From contig VHCG01000041.1 of assembly GCA_016871805.1 (NCBI GenBank), forward strand, positions 1 through 32,562: a DNA stretch of 32,562 nucleotides, in the 5' to 3' direction. The stretch is from Verrucomicrobiota bacterium (GTDB lineage Bacteria > Verrucomicrobiota > Verrucomicrobiia > Limisphaerales > UBA9464). The notes under the pieces were generated by a model, which searched no databases, was not told the DNA's origin, and was given only the letters and a program-made list of their open reading frames with translations. The translations under genes were made by a program, and so were the position numbers. Below, piece by piece: positions 8,097-18,133 of this stretch; position 1 is the stretch's first letter, and the number at the start of each line of letters is the position of its first letter.

Positions 8097-8705
8097 TCAG
8101 TTCGTGGAATCTTTCGGAGAGACCGGCCCGGAACCGTTGTAGCGGTTCATGGCCTGCATCACCCCATCGACCAACCAACATTCCACCTGCTGGAAGGCCC
8201 TTGTCAGAACTTCGTTCAGAACAGGCTGTTCGACATCGGAGACGTCGCCCAGCACATGGTCCGCAATACTACGCCGATCCTGCCTCGGTCGCGCAATCCC
8301 TACTTTTAGTCGGGGATAGTCACGCGTGCCCAGCACCTGTTCGATCGATTCAAGACCATGATGGCCACCGGGGCTTCCCCCGGGACGCAGTCGCAGGGCT
8401 CCCAGCGGCAGGTCGGCATCGTCGACCATGACCAGGATGCGGGCCGGTGGCACCTTGAAGAAGGTCCCTAGTCGGGCCACGGCTTGGCCGCTGGCGTTCA
8501 TGAATGTCTGCGGCTTGCAGAGGGTCACTCTGCATCCCGCAACTCGACATTCGGCAATTTCGGAAAAGAACTTGGACTCCATCCGCCACGATCCCCGCCA
8601 GCCTTCGGCCAACCGGTCCGCCAACATGAAGCCGGCGTTGTGACGTGTGTTCCGGTATTCGGGACCCGGATTCCCCAACCCCACGATGAGCGAATGATCC
8701 TGCAT
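8097..8705 (-). CDS. pth: Peptidyl-tRNA hydrolase
   Basis: About 202 residues. It cleaves peptidyl-tRNA to recycle tRNA from stalled translation. Visible family marks: LIVGLGNPGPEYRNTRHNAGF with the catalytic His, KPQTFMNASGQAV, the VDDADLPLGALRLR segment with its conserved Asp, and GGHHGLESIEQVLG (Gly-rich substrate loop). Start: ATG 8705 fits the usual short N-terminus; GTG 8714 adds three residues. Located between rplY and rpsF, an arrangement (rplY-pth) found in many bacteria. Confidence 0.96.
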   Translation of the reverse strand: MQDHSLIVGLGNPGPEYRNTRHNAGFMLADRLAEGWRGSWRMESKFFSEIAECRVAGCRVTLCKPQTFMNASGQAVARLGTFFKVPPARILVMVDDADLPLGALRLRPGGSPGGHHGLESIEQVLGTRDYPRLKVGIARPRQDRRSIADHVLGDVSDVEQPVLNEVLTRAFQQVECWLVDGVMQAMNRYNGSGPVSPKDSTN

Positions 8706-8755
8706 CGCGGACACGAAGGACTCGGCGCCCGGTCAGGGGTCCCGAGCCGGGACAG

Positions 8756-9430
8756 CTATTTCTTCTTGTCGGCAGCCGGCTCTTCCTTCTTCTCCTTGAT
8801 CATCTCAGGCTGCTTCGCAGCCTCAACTGCGGCAGGAGCCGCAGTGGTTTCGGCTGCCGCCTCGGTCACCGGTGCCGCCACCGCAAGAACAGGGATCTTC
8901 TTGTCGCCCAGGAGCTCGACGCCGGGCGGCGGAACGATTTCGCCGATGTGAAGCGTCTCGCCCACCTTCAGGTTGGTGACATCGACATTGATCTGCTCAG
9001 GAAGATCCTTCGGGAGGCAGCGGACACGAATCCGGAACCGGACGTGCTCCAGGGTGCCACCCCCATTTTTCACACCATCCGGAACGCCCACGGCCTCGAC
9101 GGGAACCTCGATCGACACCGTCTCGTCGGCCTTCACCTCGTGAAAATCCAGGTGGAGAACCTTTCCGGAGAGCGGATGGTGTTGGACAGCCTGGACCAAC
9201 GCCAACCGGGCCGGCTTCGTATCACCCTCGACCGTCAGGTCGACAAGGACGATCTCGGTGTGCGCCTTATGGACTAGTTCGTCGAACTGTTTGGCGTCGA
9301 TCTCGAGATTCTGCGGGGGGTTGTGCCGTCCGTAGATGATGGCCGGGATGCGGCCGCCGTTTCGGATCTTGCGTGCGCCCTTGCGGCGCGTCTGGGTGCG
9401 CGGTAAAGCGCTGAGTGCGAGTGATTTCAT
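8756..9430 (-). CDS. rplY: 50S ribosomal protein bL25, long (Ctc/TL5) form
   Basis: 224 residues: N-terminal 5S-rRNA-binding domain (TRRKGARKIRNGGRIPAIIYG) and a C-terminal beta domain ending with the conserved VTNLKVGETLHIGEI and PPGVELLGDKKIPVLAV. This is the two-domain Ctc/TL5 form rather than the short E. coli bL25. The last ~45 residues are Ala-rich then Lys/Glu-rich and look disordered. It lies between prs and pth as in many bacteria, 26 bases after prs. Confidence 0.95.
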   Translation of the reverse strand: MKSLALSALPRTQTRRKGARKIRNGGRIPAIIYGRHNPPQNLEIDAKQFDELVHKAHTEIVLVDLTVEGDTKPARLALVQAVQHHPLSGKVLHLDFHEVKADETVSIEVPVEAVGVPDGVKNGGGTLEHVRFRIRVRCLPKDLPEQINVDVTNLKVGETLHIGEIVPPPGVELLGDKKIPVLAVAAPVTEAAAETTAAPAAVEAAKQPEMIKEKKEEPAADKKK

Positions 9431-9456
9431 GTCGGTCGTATCTGCCGGCGACCAGG

Positions 9457-10401
9457 TCAGCTGGTGCGCCCGCCCTTAAACTCGAACAGGGACGTGACGC
9501 TGGAGTTCTGGTGAATGCGCTTGATGGCCTCACCCAACAACGGCGCCACGGACAAGGTCGTGACGTTTACCCCGGGATAGACAGGGCGTAGGATCGTATC
9601 GGTCGTGATCAACTCGTCAATCGGAGAATTCTTGATCCGCTCGACACCAAGGTCGGTCAGGAGCGCATGGGATACACAGGCGATGATCTTCTCGGCACCT
9701 CGCGACTTCAACAGGGCCGCCGCGCTGGTGAGGGTCCCCGCGGTCTCCGTAAGATCGTCGACCAGCAGGACATTCCGTCCAGCGATGTCGCCGATCACCG
9801 CCGTGGCCTCCGTTTCGGTCGGACTTTTTCGCCGCTTCGCCACAATCGCCAACTCGGCGTCCAGCCGCTGCGCATAGGCATAGGCCATCTTGATGCCCCC
9901 AACATCCGGGCTGACCACGACCAGGTTTTCGAGATTCTTCTTCAGCAGGTACTCGTAGATGACCGGTGCCGCGTAAAGATGGTCGACCGGGATGTCGAAG
10001 AAGCCCTGGATCTGCTGGGCATGCAGATCCATCGTGAGCACCCGATTAGCACCCGCCGCCACCAGCAGGTTCGCCACGAGCTTCGCCGTGATGGCCACCC
10101 GGGGCTGATCCTTCCGGTCCTGTCGGGCATACCCATAGAAGGGCATCACGGCCGTGATCCGGCTCGCGCTGGCCCGACGAAAGGCGTCCATCATGATGAA
10201 CATCTCCATCAGGTGCTGGTTCGCCGGAGGGCTTGTGGACTGGACGATGAAGATGTCCTGACCCCGCACATTCTCATCGATCTTCACGAACGTCTCACCA
10301 TCCGGGAAGGTGCTGACGGTGCAATTTCCCAGAGGGACGTCGATGCCGTCACAGATCGACTGCGCGAGTGAGATGTTGGCAGTGCCGGAAAAGATCTTCA
10401 C
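9457..10401 (-). CDS. prs: Ribose-phosphate pyrophosphokinase
   Basis: 314 residues from GTG 10401, the usual length. The enzyme makes PRPP from ribose-5-phosphate and ATP for nucleotide, His and Trp synthesis. Marks: KIFSGTANISLAQ start, FPDGETFVKIDENVRG, YGYARQDRKDQPR (ATP loop), DLHAQQIQGFFDIPVDHL, VVVSPDVGGIKMA, and the PRPP loop VLLVDDLTETAGTL, where DDLTETAGT replaces the common DD(M)IDTGGT. The frame remains open 89 codons upstream (to 10668) but that part is not family-like and overlaps the divergent glgB start. No clear Shine-Dalgarno site is visible. First gene of the housekeeping run. Confidence 0.95.
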   Translation of the reverse strand: MKIFSGTANISLAQSICDGIDVPLGNCTVSTFPDGETFVKIDENVRGQDIFIVQSTSPPANQHLMEMFIMMDAFRRASASRITAVMPFYGYARQDRKDQPRVAITAKLVANLLVAAGANRVLTMDLHAQQIQGFFDIPVDHLYAAPVIYEYLLKKNLENLVVVSPDVGGIKMAYAYAQRLDAELAIVAKRRKSPTETEATAVIGDIAGRNVLLVDDLTETAGTLTSAAALLKSRGAEKIIACVSHALLTDLGVERIKNSPIDELITTDTILRPVYPGVNVTTLSVAPLLGEAIKRIHQNSSVTSLFEFKGGRTS

Positions 10402-10620
10402 GCGAATGGGAGGATGGGCCGATCGGGAAAAAATGAGAGGCCGCCCCGACGAAACCAACCGAGGGGACCGGCCATTGAGAACCACGGTAACAACCGACCC
10501 CACCCGGGCAAGGTCGATTTGTTTCCGGGTTGTTGCATCAACGGATCCCTGATCCCTCGGTCTCAAGGCCCACTCCAGTTCTCCCTTCCGAGCCCCTCCA
10601 TGCCGGGATAGCGTCCACGC

Positions 10621-12834
10621 GTGCTGTTGACGCCGCAGGAACTCTCCGATCTCGCCGGACTCCGCCACCGCTCACCCCACTCCATCCTCGGGCTCCATCC
10701 GCTCGGGGGCGGTGCCGGCCTGGTGGGCAGGGCGTTCATCCCGGGAGCAACCCGGGTCGAGATCACCCCCGTCGCCAAGGACGCAGGACCCACCTTCGAG
10801 CTGAGTCTGATTTCCGAGACAGGCGTTTTCGAAGGACAGACCCCAGAGGCCAAGTCGGTCTACGCCTATGACCTGAGGGTCACCTGGCCGGATGGAAGCC
10901 GCAGCCAGGGTCGGGACCCCTACTCCTTCTGGCCCACGGCGGGCGAAACCGACCTCTTCTTGTTCAATGAAGGCAATCACCACTGCCTTGCAGACATCCT
11001 GGGGTCCCAAATGCGGACGCTCGATGGAGTCCCCGGCGTGTCCTTCGCGGTCTGGGCACCCAATGCCCGACGGGTGTCGGTCGTCGGTGACTTCAACCAA
11101 TGGGATGGTCGGCGCCACCTGATGCGGCAGCTCGGTTCCTCAGGGGTCTGGGAGATCTTCATCCCCGGGATCGGTGAGGGAGCCCTCTACCAGTATGAGA
11201 TTCTGGATGCCCACGGTGCTTTGAAGCTGAACACCGACCCGTTCGGGTTTCACTTCGAGCAGCCGCCCAAACATGCCTCCGTGGTCTGGAACAACCGGAA
11301 GTTCCACTGGACCGACACCGACTGGATGCAGCGTCGAAGGTCCTCGAACCCGCTGCGATCCCCGATGAGCATTTATGAGATCCATCTGGGATCGTGGAAA
11401 CGGAAGAGTGCCTGGGAATCCCTGTCCTATCGGGAGCTCGCGAAACCCCTCGTCGAGTACCTCCAGCAGACCGGCTTCACCCACGTCGAGTTCCTCCCGG
11501 TCGCGGAGCATGCCTTTTTCCCCAGCTGGGGATACCAGGTCACCGGATTCTACGCCCCGACCAGCCGCTTCGGAACCCCCGACGACTTCCAGTACCTGGT
11601 CAATGAGCTGCACCGCGCGGGTTTCGGGGTGATCGTCGACTGGGTCCCGGCCCACTTCCCAAGGGATGGCTGGGCACTGGCCCGATTCGACGGAACGGCA
11701 CTCTACGAACACACCGACCCCCGGCAGGGCGCCCATCAGGACTGGGGCACGCTGATCTTCAACTACGGCCGTCACGAGGTGCGGAACTTCCTGACCGCGA
11801 ACGCCCTGTTCTGGTGCGAGCGTTTCCACATCGATGGACTCCGGGTCGACGCCGTCGCCTCCATGCTCTACCTCGACTACTCCCGCAAGGAGGGCGAGTG
11901 GATCCCGAACAAATATGGCGGCCGGGAGAATCTCGATGCGGTCGAGTTCCTGCGATCGGTCAACCACCTCGTCGGGACCGAACATCCTGGCGTGGTCACC
12001 ATCGCCGAGGAGAGCACCGCATGGCCCATGGTCTCGCGTCCGCCGTGGGTCGGCGGACTCGGATTCACCCTCAAATGGAACATGGGATGGATGCACGACA
12101 CCCTTGGGTACTTCCGACGCGAGACGATCCACCGGAAGTATCACCAGAACGATCTGACCTTCGCGATGCTCTACCACTTCCAGGAGAACTTCGTCCTGCC
12201 GCTGTCGCATGACGAGGTGGTCCACGGCAAGGGTTCGCTCCGGCGGCGGATGCCAGGCGACGACTGGCAGGGGTTTGCGAACCTGCGGACCCTGCTGGGG
12301 TACCAATGGCTGTTCCCCGGCAAGAAGCTGCTCTTCATGGGGGGGGAGTTCGGACAGACGAACGAGTGGAATGCCAATGCCGCCCTCGACTGGTCCCTGC
12401 TCGATTCCGGCCCCTTCCATCGCGGCACCCAGAGATGGATCTCGGACCTCAACGCCCTCTACCGACGGGAGCCCGCGCTTTGGCGCGGGGACTACGAGCG
12501 GGACGGGTTCTGGTGGGTGGATTGTGGCGACCATGAGAACAGCGTGCTCACCTTCGTCCGCCACGCCTCTGTGGAGGGCCATCCCGGAGCCCACCGCCAC
12601 CTTCTCGTCGTCCTCAACCTGACGCCGGTGCCCCGGCCACGATATCGGGTGGGCCTGCCGCTCGCGGGACACTGGGATGAATTGCTGAACAGCGATGCCG
12701 GTGTCTATGGAGGGAGTGATCTCGGCAATCCGCTTGGCGTGGAGACCGCGCCATACGCCGTCCACAACCAGGGTCATTCCGCCGAGTTCACCCTGCCTCC
12801 GCTCAGCGTCAGCCTCTTCGGCCACCGCGGCTGA
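10621..12834 (+). CDS. glgB: 1,4-alpha-glucan branching enzyme
   Basis: 737 residues, GTG start. The enzyme cuts alpha-1,4-glucan chains and rejoins them as alpha-1,6 branches in glycogen. N-terminal region holds CBM48-type modules (LGLHPLGGGAGLVGRAFIPGA and SFAVWAPNARRVSVVGDFNQWDGR). The GH13 barrel has the nucleophile Asp at residue 410 (GLRVDAVASM), the acid Glu at 463 (IAEESTAWP) and the third Asp at 531 (PLSHDEVVHGK); the spacings (53 and 121) equal those in the E. coli enzyme (D405, E458, D526). A C-terminal all-beta domain follows. No glgA, glgC or glgP is in the window. It is divergent from prs with a 219-base gap. Confidence 0.97.
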   Translation: MLLTPQELSDLAGLRHRSPHSILGLHPLGGGAGLVGRAFIPGATRVEITPVAKDAGPTFELSLISETGVFEGQTPEAKSVYAYDLRVTWPDGSRSQGRDPYSFWPTAGETDLFLFNEGNHHCLADILGSQMRTLDGVPGVSFAVWAPNARRVSVVGDFNQWDGRRHLMRQLGSSGVWEIFIPGIGEGALYQYEILDAHGALKLNTDPFGFHFEQPPKHASVVWNNRKFHWTDTDWMQRRRSSNPLRSPMSIYEIHLGSWKRKSAWESLSYRELAKPLVEYLQQTGFTHVEFLPVAEHAFFPSWGYQVTGFYAPTSRFGTPDDFQYLVNELHRAGFGVIVDWVPAHFPRDGWALARFDGTALYEHTDPRQGAHQDWGTLIFNYGRHEVRNFLTANALFWCERFHIDGLRVDAVASMLYLDYSRKEGEWIPNKYGGRENLDAVEFLRSVNHLVGTEHPGVVTIAEESTAWPMVSRPPWVGGLGFTLKWNMGWMHDTLGYFRRETIHRKYHQNDLTFAMLYHFQENFVLPLSHDEVVHGKGSLRRRMPGDDWQGFANLRTLLGYQWLFPGKKLLFMGGEFGQTNEWNANAALDWSLLDSGPFHRGTQRWISDLNALYRREPALWRGDYERDGFWWVDCGDHENSVLTFVRHASVEGHPGAHRHLLVVLNLTPVPRPRYRVGLPLAGHWDELLNSDAGVYGGSDLGNPLGVETAPYAVHNQGHSAEFTLPPLSVSLFGHRG

Positions 12835-12842
12835 GATCTCAG
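12831..12842. repeat. 12-bp perfect palindrome at the glgB stop codon
   Basis: CTGAGATCTCAG is fully self-complementary and includes the glgB TGA (12832-12834). No T-run follows. It may be chance or part of a 3'-end structure. Confidence 0.35.
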
Positions 12843-12918
12843 GGCCTCTCATTCCGAGGGCAACCGGACGACAGCCCGCAACAACCCGTCGGCAACCGCC
12901 ACGGTTGCTGGTCCCGGA

Positions 12919-13929
12919 ATGGGATCCTACCCTGAGCCTCCCGTGCCAAAGACAGCCCGCCTCACCCGTATCTCCACCACCGCCTCCGGTGGGGAGGCGG
13001 CACTCTGGCGCGCGGTCGGAGCACGATGGCGACAGCTGTTCGGGGACTTTGCACGTCTCGGACTGAGCTTTGAATGGCATGAGGTGCCCCCCGAGGCCGA
13101 AGTCGACTGGGCGCCCAGCTTCCATCCCGATGCCGTGGAACTGTGTCTGAACCTCGCAGGAACCGCCGAGGTCTCCGCCGCCGGCAAGACACTCCGGCTG
13201 GAACCCTGGACCGCCGGATTCTATCGACAGGGACGCCCCGGCCTCGAGGCACGTCGGCTGCCCGGTGCCACCCATCATTTCATCACCGTGGAATTCGCCC
13301 CCGAATTCCTGTCGAGACATCTCCAGAAATCATCGGAGGACCTCCACCCCCTGATCCGCCAAGCCATCGTCGGAACCCCATCCGGAGCCATGGTGGCCAC
13401 CCCCGAGTCCATCAACGTCCGCCAGCGGGAACTTGTCCTCAGTCTCCGTCAGCCGCCCGTCCTCGCCAGCGCCCAGGACCTCTGGTTCCAGGCCAAGGCC
13501 ATTGAGTTGATGGGCGAGTTCTTCTTCCAGCCGGCCTCGACCGAGGAGCTGTTCTGCCATCGACACCAGCGCGTCGCCCGCGACCGCGTGGACCGCGTGA
13601 TCTCGATCCTCAAGGAACGGCTCACCGATCCGCCCCCACTCGAGGAGATCGGCCGACAGGTGGGCTGCAGTCCCTTCTACCTCAGCCGGACCTTCTCCAA
13701 GGAGACCGGCCAGACCATTCCCCAGTACCTCCGACAGCTTCGTCTCGAACGGGCCGCGGACCTGCTCCGGAGCGGCTCATTCAACGTCACCGAGGCCGCA
13801 ACCGAGGTCGGCTACAACAGCCTCAGCCACTTCAGCCAGGCATTCCACCAGCACTTCGGATGCTGTCCCGGGCTCTATCCCATGACGACCTCGACCCAGA
13901 AGGCCGCCGCCGAGGGTTCAGAATGCTGA
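12919..13929 (+). CDS. AraC-family transcriptional regulator
   Basis: 336 residues. The N-terminal half resembles the cupin-like sensing part of AraC/PchR-type regulators (FHPDAVELCLNLAGTAEVSAAGK). The C-terminal ~100 residues hold two helix-turn-helix motifs: IGRQVGCSPFYLSRTFSKETG and VTEAATEVGYNSLSHFSQAFHQHFG, the second being the AraC signature. A ligand is not predictable. It lies 84 bases after glgB on the same strand, and its 3' end overlaps the opposite-strand membrane protein by 12 bases, tail to tail. Start ATG 12919 has only a weak upstream site (CCCGGA), so a slightly later start is possible. Confidence 0.88.
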   Translation: MGSYPEPPVPKTARLTRISTTASGGEAALWRAVGARWRQLFGDFARLGLSFEWHEVPPEAEVDWAPSFHPDAVELCLNLAGTAEVSAAGKTLRLEPWTAGFYRQGRPGLEARRLPGATHHFITVEFAPEFLSRHLQKSSEDLHPLIRQAIVGTPSGAMVATPESINVRQRELVLSLRQPPVLASAQDLWFQAKAIELMGEFFFQPASTEELFCHRHQRVARDRVDRVISILKERLTDPPPLEEIGRQVGCSPFYLSRTFSKETGQTIPQYLRQLRLERAADLLRSGSFNVTEAATEVGYNSLSHFSQAFHQHFGCCPGLYPMTTSTQKAAAEGSEC

Positions 13930-14583
13930 CCCAAGCCACATCAGAAACCGGGCGGTCCGGTTGAACCACCAGCCGAGCGCTGTCCACGGCGTCGTCCTGC
14001 CGGTCAGCCAGGGAAGGGTCACGAGCAGCACAAGCACGTTGCCCAGCCAGATCAGGACACCCGAAACGATCCATCCCTCGACATCGATATCGGGCTGTTT
14101 CACCCGGAGGATATGGACCGTCAGGGTCACGTGGAACGAATAGGTCACGCCAAGGCCGAAGTGGAACCAGGGCTGGTAGGCCTGCCAGTGGCCAAAGTGG
14201 CTCCCCAAACCCCAGAACGCGGCCCACAGCAGCGCGTACAACGGGATGAAGTACGGGGCCAGGACGATGAAGGCGTTGCTCTTGCTCACCACGACCGACC
14301 CCCCGTTGGAGGTGGCCCGGAACGACTTCACCCGCCCGCCGCACACCCAGGCTGAAAGCGCATGGGTCAGCTCATGGCCCACCACATAGATCCAGAGCGG
14401 CTTGGGCAGCATCAGGAACACCACGAGCCACGCGGCGGCTCCCCCAAGCACCGAGACCCAGAACAACGACGACCCGACGGACAATCGGATGAGGACGACC
14501 AGCGCCCAGGTGGCCCCAACACACCACGGCAGGAGTGCGAGCCCGAACAGGATCCGCCACAGGAGCTGGAAGAGATGCGACAT
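13918..14583 (-). CDS. Putative M50-like membrane metalloprotease
   Basis: 221 residues with about five hydrophobic segments. A zinc-ligand motif HELTH lies at residues 70-74 (YVVGHELTHALSAWVCGG) inside a membrane segment, as in site-2-protease relatives (Peptidase_M50B-like). The following GRVKSFRATSNGGSVVVSKSNAF matches the beta segment seen in this group. The usual second motif with the third Asp ligand is not clear; LAPYFIPLYALL occupies the likely place. The substrate is unknown. It overlaps the araC-type gene by 12 bases, convergently. Confidence 0.6.
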   Translation of the reverse strand: MSHLFQLLWRILFGLALLPWCVGATWALVVLIRLSVGSSLFWVSVLGGAAAWLVVFLMLPKPLWIYVVGHELTHALSAWVCGGRVKSFRATSNGGSVVVSKSNAFIVLAPYFIPLYALLWAAFWGLGSHFGHWQAYQPWFHFGLGVTYSFHVTLTVHILRVKQPDIDVEGWIVSGVLIWLGNVLVLLVTLPWLTGRTTPWTALGWWFNRTARFLMWLGSAF

Positions 14584-14779
14584 GGCCGAGGCTCAGCAAC
14601 CCAGGTCAGGATGGAGGTCGAGGGTCGGGGGTTGGGAGTCGATCCCCTTGGGCGCAGCCCAGACGCCGCCGGGTCGTAGGGTGTCCTGCATGACCTCGGT
14701 GCGAGGCACACAGCGAGGCGGTCTCACGGCCCCGGAGACACCTAATTCCGACTGATCCTTGCCACCCTGGAACGCTCTC
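14584..14779. other. Intergenic region, nothing recognised
   Basis: 196 bases between the M50-like start and the DadA-like stop. I see no coding frame with family features, tRNA, or clear terminator. It should contain the M50-like promoter. Confidence 0.5.
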
Positions 14780-16039
14780 TCATCCATACCGGTCGGGCGA
14801 TACCAGATCCAGATTGAACGACGGCCGATCCCCTGCCAGCAGCTCCACCACCAGTCGTCCGGTGATGGGACCGAGGCTCAGCCCCATCATGGCATGGCCG
14901 GTCGCCACGACAAGGTTGGCCACCCGGCGACTGCGACCCAGGTAGGGGAGTCCGTCCGGAGAACAGGGTCGAAGGCCTCGCCACGGCCGGATGCCCTCGA
15001 AGTCCCCGGGCTCATACGCCGGGAAATACCGGACCGCCGCCTTGACGATGCCCCGGACCCGCCGCTCCGTGATGTTCTCGTTCAGGCCCGCGATCTCCAT
15101 GGTCCCACCGAAGCGAAGACTTCCCCCCATCGGCGTCACCGCCACCCGCGCCTCGGTTAGGATCGAGCACAGCTCCGGGAGCTGGCGTGGTCGGTCGAGC
15201 GTCAGGCTGTACCCCTTGCCCGCCTGCATCGGGATCGACAGTCCGAGGCCCGCGCCCAGCCGTGACGACCACGAGCCCCCCGCCAGGACAAGGCGGCCGA
15301 CCGGGATCTCCCCGGCGGTCGTCTCAAGCGAGCGGACCCGATCCCGCTCGCGACGAACACCGGTCACCTCGGAACCCCAGAGGAACCGGACTCCCAGCCG
15401 GCCGCACTCCTCGAGCACCGCCTTCATGAAACGGTGGGGCGACAGGTGACAGTCCTTCGGAAAGAACACCGAACCCGCGACATCCATGGTCACCGTTGGA
15501 TCCATGGCAGCGGTCTCCTTCACCCCGAGAACCCGCGCAGGAACTCCAAGCGCCTCCGCCTTCGCCGCAAACGCAGCCTCCTCCTCGAGCCCATGCTCCG
15601 TCCGACACAGCATCAGGAGCCCTCGCTGCACGAGGCCGAACTCGTCCGGCAACTCTGATGCCAGCCGCTCGTATTCCGAACGGCTCGCGAGATTGAGATC
15701 CCTCAGCAGCGGGGCGGCGGCGCGGACACGTCCCGCCGTCGACGCCCGGATGAACCGCCAACCCCAGGCGAAGAGTTCGGGATCCAGGCGCGGCTTGATG
15801 TAGAAGGGTGATTCCGGATTCCACATCCACCGGAATCCCAACGCCACCATGCCCGGAGCCGCCAGTGGCACGAAATGGCTCGGAACCACCATCCCTGCGT
15901 TCCCGAACGAGCACCCGTCCCGATCCTCCGCCTGCCGATCGATCACCGTCACCGGCATTCCTCGTCGGACACAATACAGCGCCGAACAGAGGCCGATGAT
16001 GCCGGCACCCAGGATCACCACATGGGAGGAATCGGACAT
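14780..16039 (-). CDS. DadA-like FAD-dependent amino acid oxidoreductase
   Basis: 419 residues from ATG 16039. The N-terminus has the FAD dinucleotide motif VVILGAGIIGLCSALYCVRRG and an acidic strand-2 end (VTVIDR). Later features of the DAO fold are present, including GCSFGNAGMVVPSH, the PMQAGKGYSL segment, and the C-terminal FAD-binding RPWRGLRPCSPDGLPYLGR and GHAMMGLSLGPITGRL. These fit D-amino-acid dehydrogenase (DadA) subunits that oxidise D-amino acids to 2-oxo acids and pass electrons to the respiratory chain. Substrate specificity is not certain. An upstream TTG/GTG-type extension to 16126 overlaps nothing family-like and is rejected. It is transcribed away from the Gfo/Idh/MocA gene, with 96 bases between starts. 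Confidence 0.9.
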   Translation of the reverse strand: MSDSSHVVILGAGIIGLCSALYCVRRGMPVTVIDRQAEDRDGCSFGNAGMVVPSHFVPLAAPGMVALGFRWMWNPESPFYIKPRLDPELFAWGWRFIRASTAGRVRAAAPLLRDLNLASRSEYERLASELPDEFGLVQRGLLMLCRTEHGLEEEAAFAAKAEALGVPARVLGVKETAAMDPTVTMDVAGSVFFPKDCHLSPHRFMKAVLEECGRLGVRFLWGSEVTGVRRERDRVRSLETTAGEIPVGRLVLAGGSWSSRLGAGLGLSIPMQAGKGYSLTLDRPRQLPELCSILTEARVAVTPMGGSLRFGGTMEIAGLNENITERRVRGIVKAAVRYFPAYEPGDFEGIRPWRGLRPCSPDGLPYLGRSRRVANLVVATGHAMMGLSLGPITGRLVVELLAGDRPSFNLDLVSPDRYG

Positions 16040-16051
16040 GTCCGGCGAGGA

Positions 16052-16068
16052 TGGCGGGGTCCCCGCCA
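16052..16068. promoter_or_regulatory. 17-base palindrome in divergent promoter region
   Basis: TGGCGGGG-T-CCCCGCCA has 8-base perfect arms around one centre base. It lies between two divergent starts (16039 minus, 16136 plus). A second, wider dyad pairs CCACGA (16066-16071) with TCGTGG (16086-16091). It is a candidate operator or leader hairpin; no family-specific site is recognised. Confidence 0.45.
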
Positions 16069-16135
16069 CGAAGGAAGCCGAAGACTCGTGGAGACCGGAC
16101 TTGTCTCTCCCGAGCAGTCGGACCAACCCTTGGCC

Positions 16136-17500
<1,365 letters not shown>

Positions 17501-17518
17501 CGGTTTCCGGACGTCGGG

Positions 17519-18109
17519 TCAGCCCCGATCACCGACCCGGTGCAACCAGTGCCACGGCTCGTAGACGAGGCCATTGGGGTTGCCCCTCGGGTAGCTCAGG
17601 GAAAACCCATAACGCCCCGCATTACGGCTGAGCCAGCCGTAGGCTGGGGTCTCCTCGAATCGTTCCTCGAGTGGCGGACATCCGGGTGTCCCAATATCCA
17701 CCGCCCGTCCGGTGTGGTGCTCGCTGTAGCCCGGGGCGGCATTGACCCGGAGGATCGACTCGATCGTCTCACCCGCAGCCCGCTTCCGCTCCAGGATCTC
17801 CTGCTGTCGTTGGACGGAACGGAAGCCCGAGATCAGCAACAGTGTGATGCCCTCCACAACGGCAGCCGCCACCATCGCTCGCCATGCGGCTGCGACCTCC
17901 GGCTGCAACTCGATCCGGCGGCCGTCGGCCACCACCCGGGCCACCTCGAGCACATCGGCCTCCGGCTGGAGGGTCAGCCCCCTGTCAACGCCGTAGGTTT
18001 CCGGGATGCCCAAGGCCGTGAGCCGGTCCCGGATCGATGCCGCATAGGCCGCGGCCACCGGATCACCGGTCGGAGGGGTTCCCGGGCGTGGGGAGTCGGA
18101 GTGATCCAT
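17519..18109 (-). CDS. VanY-like D-Ala-D-Ala carboxypeptidase (M15B)
   Basis: 196 residues. The family marks are SGFRSVQRQQEILERK, the zinc-ligand motif SEHHTGRAVDIG (SxHxxGxAxD) and EPWHWLH near the C-terminus. These match DD-carboxypeptidases of the VanY/LAS type that trim peptidoglycan stem peptides. I see no signal peptide or membrane anchor at the N-terminus, which is unusual for a wall enzyme. Start: ATG 18109; an in-frame GTG at 18130, 3 bases after the mutS stop, would add seven residues. It closely follows mutS and may be co-transcribed with it. Confidence 0.88.
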   Translation of the reverse strand: MDHSDSPRPGTPPTGDPVAAAYAASIRDRLTALGIPETYGVDRGLTLQPEADVLEVARVVADGRRIELQPEVAAAWRAMVAAAVVEGITLLLISGFRSVQRQQEILERKRAAGETIESILRVNAAPGYSEHHTGRAVDIGTPGCPPLEERFEETPAYGWLSRNAGRYGFSLSYPRGNPNGLVYEPWHWLHRVGDRG

Positions 18110-18133
18110 GGGAAGACTGGCCCTCAGCACCTG

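Noticed and set aside
8083-8181. 33-residue extension of bS6 into pth
   Set aside because: The SD at 8090-8095 and family alignment fix the start at GTG 8082.
10402-10668. 89-residue N-terminal extension of the PRPP synthase frame
   Set aside because: No family similarity, and it would overlap the divergent glgB start; the enzyme has normal length from GTG 10401.
11140-13320. A 726-codon minus-strand open frame opposite glgB and the AraC gene
   Set aside because: It crosses two well-supported plus-strand genes and has no recognisable features.
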